Positions 7,502 through 14,733 of a stretch of DNA of 50,707 nucleotides are shown one piece after another. Position numbers and translations under genes: made by a program. The DNA lies in assembly GCA_947476925.1 (NCBI GenBank), contig CANJSF010000024.1, positions 1 through 50,707 of the forward strand, read 5' to 3'. The notes under the pieces are model-generated. The model did no database searches, was not told the origin of the DNA, and worked only from the letters and a program-made list of their open reading frames with translations. Every line of letters starts with the position of its first letter. Within the stretch, counting starts at the first letter, position 1. The DNA comes from Rhodospirillaceae bacterium (GTDB lineage: Bacteria; Pseudomonadota; Alphaproteobacteria; Rhodospirillales; Rhodospirillaceae).

Positions 7502-8548
7502 ATGAGCGAGATTTTAACCCTTACCCACGCAACAGAACGGGATGTTGATCTTCTCATTGTTGAGGAGTTGTCTTGTAGTCCGACATTCGTCAGGTGGCTC
7601 GTTGATATTGTCGGTCACCGGGTTGGCAAACAGATCGGTTTCCAAACCACCCTAGTGACTCATTCCAGTCGCCGGATGTTCAATCGGCGTGAAATAGACA
7701 TTTGCCTTACCTTGAACTTGCGCAATGCAAAGCCGGTGATGCTGCTGATCGAAAACAAACTGGATGCATCGGATCAGCCCGCCCAGGCGGAATCCTACCA
7801 GGACGAGGCCAAAACACTTTGCGCTGAGGGGACTGCAACTGATGTATTTACGGTCTTAATCTGCCCGCAGGAGTATTCCGTTTCCAACGCGACATTCTCG
7901 GGCAAGTTCGACGCGACAGTGACCTACGAGCAAGTTGCCGAATACTTAGATCGCCGATCACGACAAGAGCGGGGAGAATCGGCAGATCGCCTTGCATACC
8001 GTCACCGGCTGATCCGGCAGGCCATCGAGAAGTGGCGGCGTGGATATGAGGCCGTTCCACTTCCAGCAATCGCCGCGTTCAATAAGCAGTATGTCGAACT
8101 TTGCAAGCAGTACGCACCTTCGCTGAAGCCCGGCCCTTCGATGATTAAGGATGGCCGTCCTTGCGAAAGCAAGACGATGATATTTCACCCCGATACTTTG
8201 CCGTCGTGGGACTTCTTGCCCCAAGTGCGGATTGTCCATCAGCTTAGGGAGGGCAATGCCAACATCAATTTCTACGGTTGGGGGGATCACTTCACGGAGT
8301 TGGCTGCCGTTGTCGCAGCCGATCTAAAAGGCACGCCCTACAGACCAGTGCCGACCGTCAACAAGCGCAAGGAAGGAAAGTCGGGTCTTATGATTGTTGC
8401 CATGACCCCTTCCATCAACAACACGGATGCTTTTGAAAATCAGCGGAGCGCCATCATTGACGGCATCCGCGTGACAAACGAATTGCGTTCCTGGATGTGG
8501 AAAAACAAAGCCGCCATTGAAAGATGGGCCACCATTGTGAGTGGCTAG
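7502..8548 (+). CDS. PD-(D/E)XK superfamily protein
   Basis: This 348-residue protein has REIDICL (E64, D66) and LLIENKLDA (E84, K86), followed by the QAESYQ helix typical of the PDDEXK_4-like group. The C-terminal half after residue 190 has no named domain but contains strand-like blocks (NINFYGWGDHF). Such proteins are common, poorly described members of defence islands. It follows another PD-(D/E)XK gene and probably shares its transcript. Confidence 0.7.
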   Translation: MSEILTLTHATERDVDLLIVEELSCSPTFVRWLVDIVGHRVGKQIGFQTTLVTHSSRRMFNRREIDICLTLNLRNAKPVMLLIENKLDASDQPAQAESYQDEAKTLCAEGTATDVFTVLICPQEYSVSNATFSGKFDATVTYEQVAEYLDRRSRQERGESADRLAYRHRLIRQAIEKWRRGYEAVPLPAIAAFNKQYVELCKQYAPSLKPGPSMIKDGRPCESKTMIFHPDTLPSWDFLPQVRIVHQLREGNANINFYGWGDHFTELAAVVAADLKGTPYRPVPTVNKRKEGKSGLMIVAMTPSINNTDAFENQRSAIIDGIRVTNELRSWMWKNKAAIERWATIVSG

Positions 8549-8558
8549 CCCGCGCCAA

Positions 8559-8813
8559 TTACGCCGCAGCCTGGGCTTCCTGCACTTTCTCCAAGTAGTC
8601 CGCGACCGTCACTAACAGGTCTCTCATCACCAGACCACCACGGTGCTCGATCAGTTCGCCGTCGATGTATTCCAGGACCGCCTGAGCACGACCACGCGCC
8701 CGATCACCCTGACCAACGTGCCGCTCCAAGCTCTTCAGGACAACCTCCGTCGTCATCGGCTGATTTTGAGAACTGGCTACGGTCTGACGAACCCATTCGG
8801 CTGCGCTTGCCAT
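8559..8813 (-). CDS. Small helical unknown protein
   Basis: The protein has 84 residues from ATG 8813, which follows a good AGGAG site; the longer frame to 8888 has none. It contains RQTVASSQNQPMTTEVVLKS, then an Arg-rich turn, then a C-terminal amphipathic helix (VADYLEKVQEAQ). It is convergent with the nuclease gene, with ten bases between stops. No family is recognised. Its size suits a regulator or antitoxin, but nothing in the sequence proves that. Confidence 0.5.
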   Translation of the reverse strand: MASAAEWVRQTVASSQNQPMTTEVVLKSLERHVGQGDRARGRAQAVLEYIDGELIEHRGGLVMRDLLVTVADYLEKVQEAQAAA

Positions 8814-8977
8814 ATGTGTCTCCTGCGCTAGGGGCCAAAAACCAAGCTCTTGAAGCCTACCCCTACTAAGAGAACAAAGCAAGAACATTTGAAAGGCCCA
8901 GGATTCAAGCTAGGGTAGAAACCGGAATGGGGGGCTGATGGTAGAAACCCTACATCGATACGAAGGAAAAGGGGGCT

Positions 8978-9736
8978 ATGGGCCAATATCTAATCGTTTG
9001 GGACCTGGAAACTGTCCCCGACCTCACCCGTTGGGCAGCGGCCAACGATCTTGCCGGGAAACCTGAGCAGGAAATCCGAGAAGCGATGGGCTCGAAGTTT
9101 CCCAAGCTCCCATACCATTCTATTGCCTGTATTGGCGCTTTGATCGCCCATCGGGAGGATGATGAATGGAAGGTGGATGCGATTGGCGCTCCGCACATTG
9201 GCGAGCGTGGGGAGAAAGCCCTGATTAAGTCCTTTGTAGATCGTATCGCCGAGTTGAGTCCCCAGTTAGTTACTTTCAACGGCAACAGCTTTGACCTTCC
9301 GGTCCTCCGCTATCGAGCGATGATCAATGAGGTATCTGCCCCCGGACTATCAATGAAGCCATATTTCAACCGTTACTCCGAAGATGCGATTGATCTGTGC
9401 GATGCGCTTGCCTCGTTTAGCCCAACTGGAAAGGCAACGATGCACGAGATTAGCCTTGCTCTGGGTCTGAGCGGGAAGCCTGACGGCATCGACGGCAGCG
9501 AGGTCGCGGCATACTTTCAAGCAGGTCGTATCAAAGAGATTGCGGACTATTGTGAAACTGATGTGGTCAACACTTATCAGATATGGCTCCGATATGAACT
9601 CTTTCGCGGGAAACTGACTCACGCTGAGTTCAAAAGTAGCGAAGCTGCCCTTCACTATTTTATCTCAAGCCACGCTGCATCGAAACCTCATCTCCAGCAC
9701 TTCGTGCCCAATTCGCGGGTGGACTCATCGTCGTAA
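8978..9736 (+). CDS. PolB-like 3'-5' exonuclease (DEDDy)
   Basis: This 252-residue protein matches the DNA polymerase B exonuclease-2 family. It has WDLET with D9 and E11 (Exo I), FNGNSFDLPVL (Exo II Asp), and YCETDVVNTY with the late Tyr and Asp (Exo III, DEDDy type). It should remove nucleotides from 3' ends of single-stranded DNA. No polymerase domain follows. Its stop lies only 36 bases before drt3a on the same strand, so co-transcription with the reverse transcriptases is likely, although such an exonuclease is not part of the DRT3 systems I know of. Confidence 0.8.
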   Translation: MGQYLIVWDLETVPDLTRWAAANDLAGKPEQEIREAMGSKFPKLPYHSIACIGALIAHREDDEWKVDAIGAPHIGERGEKALIKSFVDRIAELSPQLVTFNGNSFDLPVLRYRAMINEVSAPGLSMKPYFNRYSEDAIDLCDALASFSPTGKATMHEISLALGLSGKPDGIDGSEVAAYFQAGRIKEIADYCETDVVNTYQIWLRYELFRGKLTHAEFKSSEAALHYFISSHAASKPHLQHFVPNSRVDSSS

Positions 9737-9772
9737 TATTCGTTTCCTGTATGAACTAGAGAGTGTCGAATT

Positions 9773-11119
9773 GTGTTAGACCAAATGTTCACAGCCGAGA
9801 ACTTTCGGCGCATTTACGACGGCGAGAACAGAAAGGGCCTCGATTTGGTGGCCCGCTTCTTTCCTCAACTCGAACCACATACGGAAGCGATTCGCAACAA
9901 GATCGCAGAGATACGGGAATTGCGAGCAAAGGCGGCTTCGATCAAACCTGAAAGCTTTGCTCAGACTCTCAGCACACTCAAATCCGCCTTAGCAATACTA
10001 AAGAGTACAAAGTCATCCGCCATAGACGATGCGCTGGAGGAAGTGAGTCTTAGAGTGATGGCCTCGGGATTCCAGATTTCACTGGAACAGAAGCTGGGCC
10101 CTAAAGGTAAGGCCGTCTTTTGCATCGACGGCTCACCGGAGACATTCTTCGTAATCAAGCAACTCCAGTCGAATCTCAACAGACTCTATGGCGTAAAGCA
10201 GGCAAACCGCCACGACCTAATTTGCCAAGTTCGTGACACCGTTAACGGACGTTTCCCCTACGAGATGGTTCGGACTGACATATCTTCGTTTTACGAAAGC
10301 ATCGATAGAAAACAACTTTTGGCGAAACTGGACGGGGACCATCTACTTAGCCCTTCATCAAAAACATTCATCAAGCAGGTGCTGAACTCGTATGGTTCGC
10401 TCACAACGACTAGTGCCGGTATCCCAAGGGGTGTCGGGATAAGCGCGTATCTGGCCGAATTGTACCTGCGCTCAATCGACAGGGAGATACGCCAGTTAAG
10501 TGGCCTAGTGTTGTACTGCAGGTACGTCGATGACATCCTGGCGGTATTTGCACGACCGCCTACCGGAAAGCATCTCGGCTCTTACAAGGATCTTATCGTT
10601 CAAATAATTGCCAAGGGCGGGCTGACTCACAACGCCAAGAAGACGAATGAATTTAGCCTTGGCGCTCAGGCCAATATTAAGTTTGAGTACCTTGGGTATC
10701 GTTTTCGTCTTGCTAATAAGAAGTGTCTCATCAAACCCAGCGCAGCAAAGGTCTCAAAATACAAAGGACGGCTGAACGCCAGCTTTCGAGAATACGCGCT
10801 TACCAGCGTCATCAACTCGCGTCGTGCATATAGAACCCTTGTTTCGCGCATAAAATTCCTAACCGGCAATACGCGACTCTCAAACAGCAAATCAAACGCT
10901 GTGACGGGTATCTATTATAATAATTCGGCGGTAACAGATATTTCCTCATTCACCCTTTTGGATGGAGTGTTGAAACGCAAGGTGGCCTCACTCAAACGGC
11001 CCTCCCTACGGGCACGTCTCAAGCCATTTCGGTTCATAGATGGTTTCTCCCAACGTCGATTCCATAATTTTAGCTCGAAGGAACTTCAGAACATTGTAAG
11101 GGCGTGGAAACATGGCTAG
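9773..11119 (+). CDS. drt3a: Defence reverse transcriptase Drt3a (UG3-type)
   Basis: This 448-residue reverse transcriptase has motif A VRTDISSFYESI (D169), motif B SAGIPRGVGISAYLAELYL and motif C CRYVDDILAVF (Y251-V-D-D254). The C-terminus is basic and helical, and no integrase, maturase or endonuclease domain is present. A second, different reverse transcriptase overlaps its stop by eight bases. That pairing is the hallmark of antiphage DRT type 3. The frame opens at GTG 9773; ATG 9785 is possible but lies far from the only purine-rich upstream stretch. As I recall the family, Drt3a copies a short ACACAC tract in a partner RNA. Confidence 0.85.
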   Translation: MLDQMFTAENFRRIYDGENRKGLDLVARFFPQLEPHTEAIRNKIAEIRELRAKAASIKPESFAQTLSTLKSALAILKSTKSSAIDDALEEVSLRVMASGFQISLEQKLGPKGKAVFCIDGSPETFFVIKQLQSNLNRLYGVKQANRHDLICQVRDTVNGRFPYEMVRTDISSFYESIDRKQLLAKLDGDHLLSPSSKTFIKQVLNSYGSLTTTSAGIPRGVGISAYLAELYLRSIDREIRQLSGLVLYCRYVDDILAVFARPPTGKHLGSYKDLIVQIIAKGGLTHNAKKTNEFSLGAQANIKFEYLGYRFRLANKKCLIKPSAAKVSKYKGRLNASFREYALTSVINSRRAYRTLVSRIKFLTGNTRLSNSKSNAVTGIYYNNSAVTDISSFTLLDGVLKRKVASLKRPSLRARLKPFRFIDGFSQRRFHNFSSKELQNIVRAWKHG

Positions 11120-13181
11120 GCACCGTATCGCCCTTACACACAGGAAGCAGCGTTCAATTCTGACGGACATGTTGCCATTCGAGGTGCCGCCAACTTTTTC
11201 AAATCGCGGTTTCTATCGCTTCCTTCGCGACAATAGCGTGGAGATTGACTCGGGCCGCCTGCGATGGAGTTGCGCGACAGACAACCTCGACGTGATCATG
11301 CGGATATTGTTTGGCGTAAATCCAGGCGCAACCATCACGTTGGACACGGTGACTGAATGGGGCAAGACCAAGATACGTAGATCAGTCCCCATTAACTCAT
11401 GCGAGATGGTCACAATACCGTTTAATTTTAGAGTCGCTCATAAGCTCGACGGGAGAACGCTGAGCGTCGTTCACCCTAGAAACCAGGTTGATGTTGCAAG
11501 CTTCTACGCCAATTACAGTGCGCTCATCACTTACTACACATCGAAGGGAGAGTTCTCAATTAGACGGCCTGTGTCAGTATCAAAGTATGCTTATTTTATG
11601 GACAAGCTTCATGAATTGAAACTCGACGGGTCTCCTGCTGGTGTAGAAGAGGACAGCCACGAATATGAGCAACTCGGCTCATACTTCGTTTATCGGAAAT
11701 ACAGAAACATCCATAGATTCTTTGAGTCCTACAAATATCATCGTGCTGAGAAAAAATACGATGCGATGATCCAGATCGACGTGAGTAAGTGTTTTGACAG
11801 CATTTACACCCATTCTCTCCCGTGGGCGATCATTGGAAAGTCTCAGATAAAGCTGAACATGGAATCGTCAAAGCGCACCTTCTCCGGTAAATTTGATTCC
11901 CTTATGCAGCGCCTAAATCACAACGAAACAAATGGCATTGTGATAGGGCCTGAGTTCTCTCGAATTTTTGCTGAGATAATTCTGCAAAGCATCGACGTTG
12001 ATGTTCAACGGTCACTGTTGGAGAACCACAAGCTAGTTCACAAGGTTGACTATGAACTCTTTCGGTACGTGGATGACTATTTTGTGTTCTTCAATAAGCC
12101 TTCCACGCAGGTCACAGTTCTCGAAACCATTCAGGCGGCGCTTAAGACTAAGAAATTGAGCGTGAACACAGCCAAGATTAAGCTATACGAGAAGCCCATT
12201 ATTACTGAAATAACGGTGGCGAAGGAACGTGTGTCCACGCTTCTGAACGAAGAGTTAAGTGGGCGTTGTGATGAAACTCCCGCCGAGAAAGCCGGAGACC
12301 CTCCTATTCGTCGGCTCACGTGCGCGGTTGATTCAAATCGCCTCATTGTTCGTTACAAAGCCGCACTCAAGGAGTCACATGTAGAGTATGGAGACCTACT
12401 GAACTACACATTCGCCATTGTTGAAAATAAAATTGGCAAAATCTTCAAAGCCTTCCTGTCGTCAGATAGGTCTCGGCGTGACCAAAAGTCACTCCTTCAG
12501 GCTCTCGTGGCAATTATGGAGTTTGCCTTCTTTGCTTATTCTGCAAGCCCGAAGGTTAACCATACCATTCGCATATGCCGTATGGTCGCCACTGCCGTCA
12601 GGTTTTTGCGCTCACATAAACTTCCATATGAGCTGAAGCATTTGTTGTTCAAGTACGTATACGACAACATTTTGCAGCAACTCGATAAGAATACCATGAG
12701 TGTTCATCGGGAAGTAGAGAGCCTGTATCTGATCACATGCCTTACGCAGATTGGGAGGGAGTACTGGTTGCCAGAATCAACGTTGGCTGAGCACTTCATG
12801 CTCGAGGCTGATTCGACAGGCTCCTATTCACGACAAGGATTTTTGAATCACTTCTCGATCACGGTCCTTTTTTCATACACTCGCAATAAGGTTCGGTACC
12901 GTCGCCTTCAGTCATTCATTGAGCAGCACACTCTCGAGAAGCTCGATTATATGAAAGCGCATTGCCCGAATGACGCGGAAGCCATGCTCCTCCTCTTGGA
13001 CCTAACGACTTGTCCTTATGTGGAGGGCCTATTCAAGGAAGCGGTGGCAAGCCGCTTCGGTCTTGGTGCAGCGGAGTTATTGGCAGTCCGCGCTGCTAAC
13101 GATTACTGGTTTACAGCCTGGGGAGAGAGATTTGATTTGAGCAGGGAGCTGGACGCAAAGCGGAGTCGCGAGGTATATTGA
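11112..13181 (+). CDS. drt3b: Defence reverse transcriptase Drt3b (UG8-type)
   Basis: This 689-residue protein starts inside the end of drt3a (ATGGCTAG overlap). Its reverse transcriptase core has IQIDVSKCFDSIY (D223), GIVIGPEFSRIFAEIIL and LFRYVDDYFVFF (Y319-V-D-D322). A helical region of roughly 300 residues follows, with no domain I can name. Size and position fit the second DRT3 subunit. All catalytic aspartates are present, so the protein looks active. In my recollection of this system, Drt3b makes the strand complementary to the Drt3a product. The pair would sense or block phage infection. Confidence 0.85.
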   Translation: MARHRIALTHRKQRSILTDMLPFEVPPTFSNRGFYRFLRDNSVEIDSGRLRWSCATDNLDVIMRILFGVNPGATITLDTVTEWGKTKIRRSVPINSCEMVTIPFNFRVAHKLDGRTLSVVHPRNQVDVASFYANYSALITYYTSKGEFSIRRPVSVSKYAYFMDKLHELKLDGSPAGVEEDSHEYEQLGSYFVYRKYRNIHRFFESYKYHRAEKKYDAMIQIDVSKCFDSIYTHSLPWAIIGKSQIKLNMESSKRTFSGKFDSLMQRLNHNETNGIVIGPEFSRIFAEIILQSIDVDVQRSLLENHKLVHKVDYELFRYVDDYFVFFNKPSTQVTVLETIQAALKTKKLSVNTAKIKLYEKPIITEITVAKERVSTLLNEELSGRCDETPAEKAGDPPIRRLTCAVDSNRLIVRYKAALKESHVEYGDLLNYTFAIVENKIGKIFKAFLSSDRSRRDQKSLLQALVAIMEFAFFAYSASPKVNHTIRICRMVATAVRFLRSHKLPYELKHLLFKYVYDNILQQLDKNTMSVHREVESLYLITCLTQIGREYWLPESTLAEHFMLEADSTGSYSRQGFLNHFSITVLFSYTRNKVRYRRLQSFIEQHTLEKLDYMKAHCPNDAEAMLLLLDLTTCPYVEGLFKEAVASRFGLGAAELLAVRAANDYWFTAWGERFDLSRELDAKRSREVY

Positions 13182-13296
13182 GCTTGGCGCTCCGTCCTAT
13201 CCAAATGACTGTAGGCAGTCCACACACAAGCGCCCTCTCAGCTCCTATATCAATTGGGGGACGGGTAAGCAGACGGTAGGGGCGGGCCGTCTTTTC
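13182..13296 (+). ncRNA. Candidate DRT3 non-coding RNA with an ACACAC template tract
   Basis: Directly after the drt3b stop, GGCGCT (13186-13191) can pair with AGCGCC (13229-13234). Inside it a second hairpin forms (GACTG 13207-13211 with CAGTC 13216-13220), leaving CACACACA (13221-13228) unpaired. A terminator-like hairpin ends the region at 13271-13296. DRT3 systems are known to use a nearby RNA, and an ACACAC tract is the template I recall for Drt3a. The exact 5' and 3' ends are guesses. Confidence 0.7.
13271..13296 (+). terminator. Intrinsic terminator after the DRT3 RNA
   Basis: AGACGG (13271-13276) pairs with CCGTCT (13287-13292) around a ten-base G-rich loop and is followed by TTTCT. 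It would end both the drt3 mRNA and the proposed RNA. Confidence 0.55.
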
Positions 13297-13790
13297 TCCC
13301 GACTGATAATATAAATCCGGGCCAGCAGAGCGCGTCTGCACACATAACTTCGCCCATACATCCGCCGTCCGTACCTGCCCGCGCTATACGCCAATTACGC
13401 CAGTTGTCCAGTCACGCACACCACTCCCTTTAGGCCAGGAAACGCCCTTGCCTTCTGCCTTGGGCTCTATTTGAAATATTGCTCGTTTCGATCTGGGATA
13501 TTCAGGGAACTCCTCCATTCGGAACGACACGACAAGCCCGCCAAAATATGACTTTTTTCTTTTTGTCTCGTGCAGGTGAATCATTCATCCAACTGCTTTT
13601 GCAGCTTCGGTTTCACGAAGATCCCAATTCCCACTCTCGTACTTTGAGCCATGCTTTTTAAGATTCGTCCTACCTTCGCACTTAACGTGGATAACCTTCA
13701 TGCGTGGCCCCCGACACTTTGATAGGTGAGTAGCTTCCTTTATTCCCACAATACATGAACTTGACCATCTGCGATTAGGTGTGGATAGGC
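13297..13790. other. Stretch without a supported gene, between DRT3 and the serine recombinase
   Basis: A 66-codon frame at 13384-13584 (minus; starts MIHLHETKRKKSYFGG) is the only candidate. Its C-terminal part reads plausibly, but it has no good ribosome site and no family I know. The rest is C-rich on the plus strand with no repeats. Sequences controlling the preceding RNA could extend here. Confidence 0.35.
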
Positions 13791-14375
13791 TTACTTCGCA
13801 ATTACGCGCTGGACGACCGAAACCCCGACGCCTATCCGCGCTGCAATCCCGTGTATAGTTCCGCCCTTCCGCCGCTCTAACCGAATCCTATCTTCCACAT
13901 CCTTGCCCACACGCGGGCGACCAAGGCGTTTCCCCTCAGCCCGCGCCCGCGCCAATCCGGCCTTGATCCGTTCCTGAATGATGGCTCGTTCAAACTCTGA
14001 AAATACCCCCAACATCTGGAACATGGCTTTTCCCGAAGGCGTGGTCGTATCCAAGCCCTGTTGATGGAGATAAAGATCGACCTTCTTGGCGTGAAATTCA
14101 CTCAGCATTGAGACTAGGTCTTGGAGTGAGCGTCCAAGACGATCAACGCTCCATGCTGCGACCAAATCAAAATCCCTCCGGGCGACACCTCGCAGCATCG
14201 CGTTCAATCCAGGCCGCTGCCCACGTCCTTTTGCGCCGGAAATCCCAGCATCCTCGAATATCTCAACAACATTCCACCCCTGCCGTTTTGCCACGGCTCG
14301 CAGTTCTCGGGTTTGATTGGCTGTGTTTTGCCCTGTACTTGAGACACGCGTATACAATGCCACACGCTTGGTCAT
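13791..14375 (-). CDS. Serine recombinase, resolvase/invertase family
   Basis: This 194-residue protein begins MTKRVALYTRVSSTGQNTAN, with the catalytic Ser in RVSS. It has the AWSVDRLGRSLQDL motif holding the second and third active-site Arg region, the GVFSEFERAIIQERIKAG helix E, and a C-terminal helix-turn-helix (GTIHGIAARIGVGVSVVQRV). Length and order match small resolvases and invertases such as those of Tn3-type elements. No transposase, res site or invertible segment is obvious beside it, so its substrate is unknown. It may resolve element multimers or be a leftover of another mobile unit. Confidence 0.9.
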   Translation of the reverse strand: MTKRVALYTRVSSTGQNTANQTRELRAVAKRQGWNVVEIFEDAGISGAKGRGQRPGLNAMLRGVARRDFDLVAAWSVDRLGRSLQDLVSMLSEFHAKKVDLYLHQQGLDTTTPSGKAMFQMLGVFSEFERAIIQERIKAGLARARAEGKRLGRPRVGKDVEDRIRLERRKGGTIHGIAARIGVGVSVVQRVIAK

Positions 14376-14552
14376 GGCTGATTCCTTTTCAAATTGTCAG
14401 TTGTTAAAAGTGACTACGAAAATAAGTTGATTGCCGTAGCTGGACTCCACGCAGAAAAGGGGCCGGAAACGCCGCTAAACATGGCTTTCCGAACGCCGGT
14501 TCCTGATGGGTTTTTGGTAGATGGCCGTTTTGGCCGATTTGTTGGCTATTAG

Positions 14553-14733
14553 CTATTCGCCAATGTGATGCCAGTCTCTCTCACTCAATATCCGCAGAAA
14601 CTTGGCTACCTGATCTAGGGCACCGTGTTGTGCCGCCCAGTTGATATGCTCAGCTAGCCGCAGCATCTTCAAAAGCGCAGACGCGATTGTTCTCACGGCA
14701 ATATGCGACAAGGGTTTCGACCGTTTCGCTCAT
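14553..14733 (-). pseudogene. Broken fourth gene of the restriction-modification operon
   Basis: An ATG at 14733 overlaps the helicase stop (ATGA) and opens a frame reading MSETVETLVAYCRENNRVC before it closes after 27 codons. One base out of frame, the DNA then reads LKMLRLAEHINWAAQHGALD, then QVAKFLRILSERDWHHIGE and a stop at 14553. The two halves look like the start and end of one small helical protein with the middle lost in an out-of-frame deletion. I have a memory of similar small proteins after this type of helicase, but cannot confirm it here. Confidence 0.55.

Noticed and set aside
13384-13584. 66-codon minus-strand frame after the DRT3 RNA
   Set aside because: Partly protein-like, but no ribosome site, no family and no conserved neighbour.
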